Assembly: GCA_958452935.1 (NCBI GenBank)
Contig: CAUDVX010000016.1
Span: forward strand, 1-33,225
Direction: 5' to 3'
Length of the DNA stretch: 33,225 nt
From: an uncultured Collinsella sp.
Lineage (GTDB): Bacteria > Actinomycetota > Coriobacteriia > Coriobacteriales > Coriobacteriaceae
Part shown: positions 21,222 through 27,671 of the stretch, one piece after another
Layout: every line of letters starts with the position of its first letter
Numbering within the stretch: the first letter of the stretch is position 1
Notes under the pieces: generated by a model
What the model was told of the DNA's origin: nothing
Seen by the model: the letters and a program-made list of their open reading frames with translations, nothing else
Database searches by the model: none
Program-made: the position numbers and the translations under genes

Positions 21222-23069
21222 CTACTCTACTGTGACGCTCTTTGCCAGGTTACGGGGCTGGTCGACGTCGCAGCCGCGCAGGATGGCAACCTCGCGGGCG
21301 AGCAGCTGCAGCGGGACGCTCGCCGTGATGGGGCTGAACACGTCGCGGACGGCCGGCACGCGGATGATACAGTCGGCGATCTTGTTGATCTCCTCGTCGC
21401 CCTCGGTGGCAACGACGATGACCTTGGCACCGCGCGCCTTGCACTCCATAAGGTTCGACACGGTCTTGTCGTAGGTGGCGCTCTTGGTGGCCACGGCGAT
21501 GACGGGGAAACCCGGATCGATCAGCGCGATGGGACCGTGCTTCATCTCGCCGGCAGCATACGCCTCGGCATGCAGGTAGCTGACTTCCTTGAGCTTGAGT
21601 GCACCCTCGTAGGAGATGGCAGCGCCCATACCGCGGCCCACGAACAGCGCCGACTGCGCGTCCTTGCACAGCAGGGCGGCCTCGTGCACGGCCTCGGTCT
21701 GGGTATCCAAAATCCACTGGATCTGCTCGGCCGTATCGGAAAGTTCGCGGAACAGCATGCGCGCCTGCTTGGTGGTCAGACGGTACTTAACCTGCGCCAG
21801 CAGCAGAGCAAGCAGCGTCAGGCTCACAACCTGGCCGATGAAGCTCTTGGTCGAGGCGACCGCGATCTCCTTGTTGGCCTTGGTATAGATGACGCCGTCG
21901 CTCTCGCGCGCCACGGGGCTGCCCACTACGTTGGTGATGCCAAAGACCTTGGCGCCCTTGATGCGCGCATCTCGAATGGCGGCGAGGGTATCGGCCGTCT
22001 CGCCCGACTGGGACACGGCAACGACGAGCGTCGTCGGCGTGATGATGGGGTTGCGATAGCGGAACTCGCTGGCAGCCTCAACCTCGGTGGGAATGCGAGC
22101 CCAGCCCTCAATAAGGTTCTTTGCGATGAGGCCGGCATGATAGCTGGTGCCGCAGGCGATCACGTAGACACGGTCGATGTCGTTGAGCTCCTCGAGGGAC
22201 AGGCCCAACTCATCGATGTCGAGCTCGCCGGCGGGGGTCATACGGCCAACCAGCGTGTCGCGCACGACGCGCGGCTGCTCGTGGATCTCCTTGAGCATAA
22301 AGTCGGGATAGCCGCCCTTTTCGGCCATGTCCAGATCCCAATCGATATGGGTGACCTTGGGCTCGATGACATTGCCGGCCTCATCGGTGTACTCGACGCC
22401 CGCAGGCGTAAGCTTGGCAAACTGACCGTCCTCGAGCACCACGACATCGCGGGTGGCGTCGATGAGCGCGATGACGTCGGAGGCAACGTAGGAGCCGGTC
22501 TCGCCCACGCCGACCACAATCGGGGAGTCCTTGCGGGCAACGGCGATTACGCCAGGCTCGTCGGCGCACACGGCGGCCAGGCCGTAGGCGCCCACCACGT
22601 GGGTGCAGGCCTCGCGCACAGAGGCCATCAGGTCGTGCGTCTCGGCATAGGCTTCTTCGATCAGATGAGCGAAGACCTCCGTATCGGTCTCGCTCTTAAA
22701 GTGATGGCCGCGGCCCTCCAGCTCCTCGCGCAGTTCGGCGAAGTTCTCGATAATGCCGTTGTGGACGATGGCGATGCGACCATCGCAGCTGGTGTGGGGA
22801 TGAGCGTTAACGACGGAAGGCTTGCCGTGGGTGGCCCAACGGGTGTGGCCGATACCGCAGGTAGCGTCGCTATCGATATTGGAAAGCTCGCTCTCCAGAC
22901 CCGCAACCTTACCCACGCGGCGGATAACGTCGAGGTGCGCCGCGGCGCCCTCGCCCACCTCGAGCGCGACGCCCGAGGAGTCATAGCCGCGATACTCCAT
23001 GCGCTTAAGGCCTGTGACCAGGATGTTCTTTGCAATATCAGAGCCGGTGTAGCCGACAATTCCGCACAT
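21222..23069 (-). CDS. glmS: Glutamine-fructose-6-phosphate aminotransferase
   Basis: A 615-residue GlmS, full length. It makes glucosamine-6-phosphate from fructose-6-phosphate and glutamine, the first step toward peptidoglycan amino sugars. Residue Cys2 (MCGIVGYTG) is the glutaminase nucleophile. The glutaminase domain covers 1-230 (GIGHTRWATHGKPSVVNAHPH, SDTEVFAHLI). Two SIS sugar-binding domains follow, with YVIACGTSYHAGLIAKNLIE and SQSGETADTLAAI in the first and FVGRGMGAAISYEGALKLKEVSYLHAEAYAAGEMKHGPIALI in the second. The C-terminus DQPRNLAKSVTVE is canonical. Start by Cys2; the frame runs 84 bases further upstream without similarity. No glmS ribozyme is seen in the leader, where a TACAAT -10 lies near 23143. 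Confidence 0.98.
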   Translation of the reverse strand: MCGIVGYTGSDIAKNILVTGLKRMEYRGYDSSGVALEVGEGAAAHLDVIRRVGKVAGLESELSNIDSDATCGIGHTRWATHGKPSVVNAHPHTSCDGRIAIVHNGIIENFAELREELEGRGHHFKSETDTEVFAHLIEEAYAETHDLMASVREACTHVVGAYGLAAVCADEPGVIAVARKDSPIVVGVGETGSYVASDVIALIDATRDVVVLEDGQFAKLTPAGVEYTDEAGNVIEPKVTHIDWDLDMAEKGGYPDFMLKEIHEQPRVVRDTLVGRMTPAGELDIDELGLSLEELNDIDRVYVIACGTSYHAGLIAKNLIEGWARIPTEVEAASEFRYRNPIITPTTLVVAVSQSGETADTLAAIRDARIKGAKVFGITNVVGSPVARESDGVIYTKANKEIAVASTKSFIGQVVSLTLLALLLAQVKYRLTTKQARMLFRELSDTAEQIQWILDTQTEAVHEAALLCKDAQSALFVGRGMGAAISYEGALKLKEVSYLHAEAYAAGEMKHGPIALIDPGFPVIAVATKSATYDKTVSNLMECKARGAKVIVVATEGDEEINKIADCIIRVPAVRDVFSPITASVPLQLLAREVAILRGCDVDQPRNLAKSVTVE

Positions 23070-23177
23070 AGGATAAATCCCTTCGTCCGCGTGACTGCAA
23101 AACGTCCACGCACATGGGCGCTGAGACGCATAACGTTCGAGTATTGTACTCACGCAAGCGCAAGCTGATATACCAGA

Positions 23178-23203
23178 AGTGGTACCTCAACTTGGATACC
23201 ACT
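23178..23203. promoter_or_regulatory. Palindrome upstream of glmS
   Basis: AGTGGTA (23178-23184) and TACCACT (23197-23203), perfect 7-bp arms 12 bases apart, about 30 bases upstream of the -10 candidate. AGTGGT/ACCACT half-sites resemble those of NagR/DasR-type GntR regulators, but the spacing is wider than their usual 16-bp site. Confidence 0.35.
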
Positions 23204-23231
23204 CGATACACACACGTCCAGCCGGTCCAAA

Positions 23232-23264
23232 CCACCACAATGGGGACAGGCACCTTTGTGGTGG
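23232..23264. repeat. REP-like palindrome with CCACCACAA/TTGTGGTGG arms
   Basis: Perfect 9-bp arms (23232-23240, 23256-23264) around a loop containing GGGGACAGGCACC. The GGGACAGG piece is shared with the adjacent repeat C. Lies between divergent glmS and lacI. Confidence 0.6.
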
Positions 23265-23282
23265 CCTGGGCTCCAGCGTTTA

Positions 23283-23330
23283 CCCAGATAAAACCTGCCA
23301 AAATAAACCTGTCCCTAATTGGCAGGTTTT
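23283..23330 (-). repeat. Dispersed palindromic repeat, copy C
   Basis: Inverted relative to copies A and B; the same GGGACAGGTTTATTTTGGCA core (minus strand) followed by GGTTTTATCTGGG. Its CAAAACCTGCC end reaches the lacI -35 box. Confidence 0.8.
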
Positions 23331-23359
23331 GACACCCTAGGGGCGGGCGATGCTACAAT
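23329..23359 (+). promoter_or_regulatory. Promoter of the LacI gene at the edge of repeat C
   Basis: TTGACA at 23329-23334, 19-base spacer, TACAAT at 23354-23359 with the extended TGC. The first two bases of the -35 come from the repeat. Start expected near 23366. Confidence 0.6.
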
Positions 23360-23394
23360 CTGGCTTGTACTTGAAACGCATCAAAGGGGCCGCT

Positions 23395-24507
23395 ATGGCA
23401 AAGGTAAAAATCAGCGACGTCGCGCGCGAGGCAGGGGTTTCGCTGGGCACGGTTTCCAACGCACTCAACCACCCCGAAAAGCTGCGCCCCGAGACCCTCA
23501 AACTCATCAACGAGACCATCAATCGCCTTGGCTACCTGCCCAACCAAAGCGCCCGTCAGCTCGCGGGCGGCACCACCAAGTCCTTTGGCCTGGTCCTTCC
23601 CCGTCTCGACCACGGTTTTTCGCTCCAAATTGCCAGCGGCGCCCATAACGAGGCCCGCAAGCACGGTTACGACCTGCTCATCGCCAATGCCGATAACGAC
23701 GATATTCTCCAGGACCATTACCTGCGTTACTTTATGGGCACGCAAATGTCCGGCGTCATGGTTCAGCCCATGGCATCCCCCGACTGGCACCCCGCAACGA
23801 CCAAGATGCCCGTGCCGATCGTCCATCTGGACATCCACTGCTCCGAGCCCGGTTACTACGTGGCCGCCGACAACGAGGCGCAGGGGCGCATTATCGCCGA
23901 GCTCGCCATCGCCCGCGGCGCACGCCATATCACCGTTGTGGGCAGAGCGGCATTCATGCAGCTCACCCTGCGCGTACTTGGCATTCACAAGGCCCTCGCC
24001 CTGCATCCCGATATCAAAATTGAAGTCATTGACGCCGGAGAGTGGAATACCGCAGCCGACGGCTACAGCATTGGCGCTCAGATTGCCGGGCGCCCCGCCA
24101 ACGAACGCCCCGATTTTGTCGTCGGTCTGACCGACGTGTTGGCCTCGGGCGTTATCTCGGCATTGGTCGACAAAGGCATCTCCGTCCCCGAGCAGGTTCG
24201 CGTGGCCGGATGCGACGGCAACCCACTCGCTTGGAGCGGATCGGTCCCGCTCACTACGGTAGCGCCCCCGGGCTACGAGATTGGCCGCAAGGGTGTCCAA
24301 CTGCTGATGGAGCAAATCGAGAACAAGACCCCAGCAAAGACCAAGCATATCCGCGTCGGCTCTGCAGCGCGCACCGTCACCGCAGTCACCGCCGCCGAGG
24401 ATATCAACCGCCAAGAACTGGTACGTCCGTTCCTACTGGAGCGCGCCAGCACCCAGGCAAGCACCCAGACCGACGCTACGGCCATCAACCTCGGCGCGTA
24501 TCTATAG
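23395..24507 (+). CDS. LacI-family transcriptional regulator
   Basis: A 370-residue repressor. Residues 3-50 are the LacI DNA-binding domain with hinge: KVKISDVAREAGVSLGTVSNALNHPEKLRPETLKLINETINRLGYLPNQSARQLAGG. Residues 62-335 are the periplasmic-binding-like sugar domain (FGLVLPRLDHGFSLQIASGAHNEARKHGYDLLIANADND, GYYVAADNEAQGRIIAELAI, VAGCDGNPLAWSGSVPLTTV). ATG 23395 has aaagggg upstream. The carbohydrate it senses and its targets are unknown; glmS is divergent, and the downstream HAD phosphatase is convergent, so neither forms an operon with it. The last 35 residues are an extension rich in Thr/Gln. Confidence 0.94.
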   Translation: MAKVKISDVAREAGVSLGTVSNALNHPEKLRPETLKLINETINRLGYLPNQSARQLAGGTTKSFGLVLPRLDHGFSLQIASGAHNEARKHGYDLLIANADNDDILQDHYLRYFMGTQMSGVMVQPMASPDWHPATTKMPVPIVHLDIHCSEPGYYVAADNEAQGRIIAELAIARGARHITVVGRAAFMQLTLRVLGIHKALALHPDIKIEVIDAGEWNTAADGYSIGAQIAGRPANERPDFVVGLTDVLASGVISALVDKGISVPEQVRVAGCDGNPLAWSGSVPLTTVAPPGYEIGRKGVQLLMEQIENKTPAKTKHIRVGSAARTVTAVTAAEDINRQELVRPFLLERASTQASTQTDATAINLGAYL

Positions 24508-24536
24508 CACGTCGGCCAGTATGCCAAAACTCCGCC

Positions 24537-24578
24537 TAAGCAAAAGAGGCCCGACCATTGCCGAACCTCTTTTGCTTA
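24537..24578. terminator. Bidirectional terminator between lacI and HAD genes
   Basis: TAAGCAAAAGAGG (24537-24549) pairs with CCTCTTTTGCTTA (24566-24578), a perfect 13-bp stem. The T-rich arm makes a T-run on each strand. Confidence 0.75.
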
Positions 24579-24620
24579 AATGCAAAGACGGCCAATCGCG
24601 CGCTTCAACACCGCAATTGT

Positions 24621-25268
24621 CTAGTGTACGGCCTTGACCGCCGCCAGATCGAACAACGTGTCGAGCACGGCCTCGCAGCCATCCACCACATCCTGCGGCA
24701 GCGGCACGATATCGGGGACGGCAAAGACATGGCAGCCGGCCGTGATACCCGAGACGCAGCCGTTGCGCGAATCCTCGACCACGGCGCACTCCTCGGGGGC
24801 AAAGCCCGCGCGCTCGCAGGCGAGCAGATACATCTCGGGGTCGGGCTTGCCGTGCACGACGTCCTCGCCACAGGTCACCGTCTCAAACTTGTCAAAGAGG
24901 CCGACCATCTTAAGGTTGCGTTCGGCCGTAGCGAGGCGCGACGACGTCGCAAGGCCCACGTGATAGCCCGCAGCCAGCAGCTCGTCTATGCACTCGGCGG
25001 CGCCGGCCTTAAGCTCCAGTTCGGTCTTGACCATCTCATCGCGAATCTCCTTGTGGCGGGCATAGACCGCCTCGGTGGTTTCATGGCTGCCGTAATGCTT
25101 ATCGAGGATGTCCATAACATCGGGCAGCGTGCGACCGATAAACTGATGGATCAGCGCTTCATCAATCGCGACCCCCAGCTCGGCGGCGCCCGCCTTCCAT
25201 GCCTTAATGCCCAAACGCTCGGTATCGACCAGCGTTCCGTCCATGTCAAAAATAACAGCCTTGATCAT
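24621..25268 (-). CDS. HAD-superfamily hydrolase, beta-phosphoglucomutase-like
   Basis: A 215-residue phosphatase of HAD subfamily IA. Motif I FDMDGT (7-12) has nucleophile D8 and acid D10. Motif II is LATSSR (106-111). Motif III lysine K141 is in HGKPDPEMYL, and motif IV is VVEDSRNG (163-170). The helical cap (15-85) is of the phosphoglucomutase/phosphatase type. It hydrolyses or isomerises a phosphorylated metabolite, and the substrate is not predictable. ATG 25268 has a gggga site. It converges on lacI and shares a 173-base divergent region with larE. Confidence 0.92.
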   Translation of the reverse strand: MIKAVIFDMDGTLVDTERLGIKAWKAGAAELGVAIDEALIHQFIGRTLPDVMDILDKHYGSHETTEAVYARHKEIRDEMVKTELELKAGAAECIDELLAAGYHVGLATSSRLATAERNLKMVGLFDKFETVTCGEDVVHGKPDPEMYLLACERAGFAPEECAVVEDSRNGCVSGITAGCHVFAVPDIVPLPQDVVDGCEAVLDTLFDLAAVKAVH

Positions 25269-25328
25269 ATCGGTCCCCCATCGGTTCTCGCTATTGCATT
25301 ACCGCAACTCTACCGCATTTGGCAACTT

Positions 25329-25345
25329 GTATATAACGTATATAC
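25329..25345. promoter_or_regulatory. Perfect palindrome between HAD and larE
   Basis: GTATATAACGTATATAC: 7-bp arms around ACG. It lies upstream of the larE promoter and within the likely HAD promoter region, and is a good operator candidate for a GntR-like or similar dimeric regulator. Confidence 0.5.
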
Positions 25346-25379
25346 CATATTGCACTTTCGTTACATAGGTAGAAGTATT

Positions 25380-25407
25380 ATGACAAGCAGTCCGGTAGGA
25401 TTATAGT
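25380..25407 (+). promoter_or_regulatory. Promoter of larE
   Basis: ATGACA (25380-25385), 16-base spacer, TATAGT (25402-25407). Start near 25414; ATG at 25442. Confidence 0.55.
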
Positions 25408-25441
25408 TTTTGACCGAGTACATATTGGTAAGGATCGATTC

Positions 25442-26320
25442 ATGTTTTCAGACACCACCGCACCTGCAAAGGAGCTTCAGGACAAACTCGCAGAGCTCGA
25501 GCAGCTGCTTTTGGCATACGGACGCGTCGCCATCGGCTTTTCCGGCGGCGTCGACAGCAGCTTTTTGGCCGCGGTCTGCGCCCGCATCATGCCTGCCAGC
25601 ACGCTTCTCGTCCACCTCACCACGCCGCTCATCGGCACGCCCGAGCAGGCTTCGTTTGAGCGATCCGTTGACGGGCAAGCCAATGAGGAGCCACATTTTA
25701 AGCTCCCTGTGCTCAATCTTTCGGTCGATCAGTTGCAGCTCCCCCAAGTAGCCTGCAACGACGCCAATCGCTGCTACCACTGCAAGCACGCCGGCTTTAC
25801 CGCCATCGTCAACCACGCCAAGTCGCTCGGCTTTCCCACCGTCATCGATGGCAGCAATGCAAGCGATCGCGGTGACTACCGCCCTGGCATGCGAGCGGCA
25901 GAAGAACTCGGCGTACGCTCCCCCCTCATGGAGGTCGGCTTTACCAAGGACGAAGAGCGCGAGCTGTTGCGCGCATGGGGCTATCCCGTTTGGAACCTAC
26001 CGGCGGGAGCCTGTCTTGCCACGCGCGTTCCCACGGGCGAGGAGCTTACGCGCGAGAAGGTCGATTTAATCCGCGCCTGCGAGGATTACCTGCACGATCT
26101 TGACCTGGCACAGGTACGCGCGCGCCTGATCGGCGGCTGCATGCATATCGAGGCCGCGCCCGCAGATGTCGCCAAGATCGCCGCCCTCGGCGGCGGCGCC
26201 GTCGAGGGCGAGGGCAAGGCCCCATTGCCCGCCGCTATCGAGTCCGCGCTGCGCGAGCTGGGCTGCGGCCACATCTCCCCCGAGGTCACCCCCTACATCC
26301 ACGGCAACATGAACCTTTAG
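25442..26320 (+). CDS. larE: ATP-dependent sulfur transferase LarE
   Basis: A 292-residue PP-loop enzyme that installs sulfur on the pyridinium precursor of the nickel-pincer nucleotide cofactor of lactate racemase. It has the PP-loop SGGVDSS (34-40), CYHCK with C111 and C114, and PAGACLATRVP with C191. In the lactobacillar enzyme a single cysteine in the last block is sacrificed as sulfur donor. LarE proteins with all three cysteines, such as that of Thermotoga, bind a 4Fe-4S cluster and can act catalytically, and this protein belongs with those by its cysteine pattern. aagga precedes ATG 25442. larA, larB and larC are not in the window, so the client enzyme (any NPN-dependent enzyme) is unknown. 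Confidence 0.94.
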   Translation: MFSDTTAPAKELQDKLAELEQLLLAYGRVAIGFSGGVDSSFLAAVCARIMPASTLLVHLTTPLIGTPEQASFERSVDGQANEEPHFKLPVLNLSVDQLQLPQVACNDANRCYHCKHAGFTAIVNHAKSLGFPTVIDGSNASDRGDYRPGMRAAEELGVRSPLMEVGFTKDEERELLRAWGYPVWNLPAGACLATRVPTGEELTREKVDLIRACEDYLHDLDLAQVRARLIGGCMHIEAAPADVAKIAALGGGAVEGEGKAPLPAAIESALRELGCGHISPEVTPYIHGNMNL

Positions 26321-26347
26321 GTTACGCCGTTTTACAAACGGCGTAAC
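26321..26347. terminator. Palindrome just after the larE stop
   Basis: GTTACGCCGTTT-TAC-AAACGGCGTAAC, perfect 12-bp stem starting at the base after the stop codon. No T-run. Same design as 14090-14117. Possible transcript end or 3' protective hairpin. Confidence 0.55.
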
Positions 26348-26354
26348 TGCTCTG

Positions 26355-26399
26355 ACCTGCCAAAAAGGGACAGGTTTATTTTGGCAGGTATTATCTGGG
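26355..26399 (+). repeat. Dispersed palindromic repeat, copy B
   Basis: ACCTGCCAAAAA then the GGGACAGGTTTATTTTGGCA core and GGTATTATCTGGG. It differs from copy A by few bases. Lies between larE and the nuclease gene, followed to 26558 by an AT-rich leader without a gene. Confidence 0.8.
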
Positions 26400-26558
26400 G
26401 AAGCGCCGAATAGCTTCATATACACAGCCGCCGCAGCTCCATATGAGGCAAATGAATCCGTAGCGTTTGTCACAAATCTTAAGTATTTGTTCGATAGAAC
26501 GGCCCCTGCTAGCTCCTGCTAGACTGGTAGATTCCCAACCATCTAGCCAGGAGCCTCA

Positions 26559-27542
26559 ATGTCGCGCAAGTCCGCCTACAAGCAAGTACTTTCCATCGGC
26601 ACCGCCGTTGTGCTGGGGTTTGCGCTGTTCACAGGGTCGCTCGACGGAGCGCCCAAGCTGTTGTCGCCGCAAAGCGATGAGCAGGCAGCAGCTCTGGCCG
26701 AAAAACAAAACGAGAGTCGCAGCCGCACCGACGACGAGGCAGACTTGGTTGCCCGGCTTGAATCGGGAACAGCGAGCTCCGAGGACTCTCAAAATAGCCA
26801 AGACTCTGGCGATGGCTCCGAATCCACCGCGACCAACATCGGTGACGACGGTTCCACGAACAGCGCCGCCACCCCCATCGACGAAGTCGAAAACCCCGAC
26901 CTCAACCGCGCCCGCGGTGTTTATCTCAGCAGCATTCCCGACTACGCCGGCAACCCCTACGTTGCCCTTCGCGCCGACAGCACGCACTCGTTGGGCATGC
27001 CGTCGTTCACGCTCGACGAATATGAGCGTGCCACCGAAGAGGGCTGTTTTAAGAAATTCTCCAAACTCGACAGCCTGGGTCGCACCCGCAAGGCGCTCGC
27101 CTGCGTAGGCCCCGAATCGCTCGGCCAGGGCAAGCGCGGTGATATCTCGCGTATCCATCCTGCCGGTTGGCACCAGCAGCGCTACGACTTTATTCCAGGC
27201 CAGAGCCTCTACAATCGCTGCCACCTCATCGCCTGGTCGCTCTGCGGCGAAAACGCCAACCGCAAGAATCTCCTCACCGGCACGCGCTATCTCAACGAGA
27301 CGGGCATGCTACCGTTTGAAGAGCAGATTCTCGGCTACATCCGCGATACGGGCAACCATGTGCTCTACCGCGTCACGCCCATGTATAACGAAGAGGAGCT
27401 TGTCTGCCGCGGCGTGCGCCTTGAGGCGCAATCGGTCGAGGACCACGGCAAGACCCTCTGCTTCCACGTGTACTGCTACAACCTGCAGCCGCATGTGCAG
27501 ATCGACTACGCCACCGGCCGCAACCAGGCATCCGGAGACTAG
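26559..27542 (+). CDS. Secreted or membrane-anchored non-specific DNA/RNA endonuclease
   Basis: A 327-residue protein. Residues 9-28 are a hydrophobic signal or anchor helix. Residues 35-115 are a disordered Ser/Glu/Asp-rich linker. Residues 118-320 are an Endonuclease_NS_2-type nuclease (EndA-like, beta-beta-alpha metal). The active site reads YNRCHLIAW (218-226) where the family usually has DRGH; His222 is kept, and N237 in ENANRKNLLTGTRYLNETGMLPFE supplies the metal ligand. Substitutions D-to-N and G-to-C in the motif are conservative. It would degrade extracellular nucleic acid. Start ATG 26559 has caggag 7 bases upstream. It is preceded by repeat B and followed by a terminator. Confidence 0.92.
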   Translation: MSRKSAYKQVLSIGTAVVLGFALFTGSLDGAPKLLSPQSDEQAAALAEKQNESRSRTDDEADLVARLESGTASSEDSQNSQDSGDGSESTATNIGDDGSTNSAATPIDEVENPDLNRARGVYLSSIPDYAGNPYVALRADSTHSLGMPSFTLDEYERATEEGCFKKFSKLDSLGRTRKALACVGPESLGQGKRGDISRIHPAGWHQQRYDFIPGQSLYNRCHLIAWSLCGENANRKNLLTGTRYLNETGMLPFEEQILGYIRDTGNHVLYRVTPMYNEEELVCRGVRLEAQSVEDHGKTLCFHVYCYNLQPHVQIDYATGRNQASGD

Positions 27543-27606
27543 TGCCGACCGCGCCTCCCGTAGCCCAAAAAATGATCCGTTTTCCTCCGTCCCCAAGGAA
27601 TCAAAT

Positions 27607-27640
27607 AAGGCCGCCCCGGTTACCCAGGACGGCCTTTTCG
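27607..27640 (+). terminator. Terminator of the nuclease gene
   Basis: AAGGCCGCCCCGG (27607-27619) pairs with CCAGGACGGCCTT (27624-27636), two wobbles, followed by TTCGTC. It begins 65 bases after the stop and sits before the convergent EF-G-like gene. Confidence 0.75.
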
Positions 27641-27671
27641 TCAGCACCTACATTGCAGACAACGCCACGCG

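Noticed and set aside
21537..23168. 543-codon open frame antisense to glmS
   Set aside because: Shadow of the glmS frame in GC-rich DNA; no domain or ribosome site.
23070..23240. glmS ribozyme
   Set aside because: The leader lacks the conserved core, and this class is mainly found in Firmicutes.
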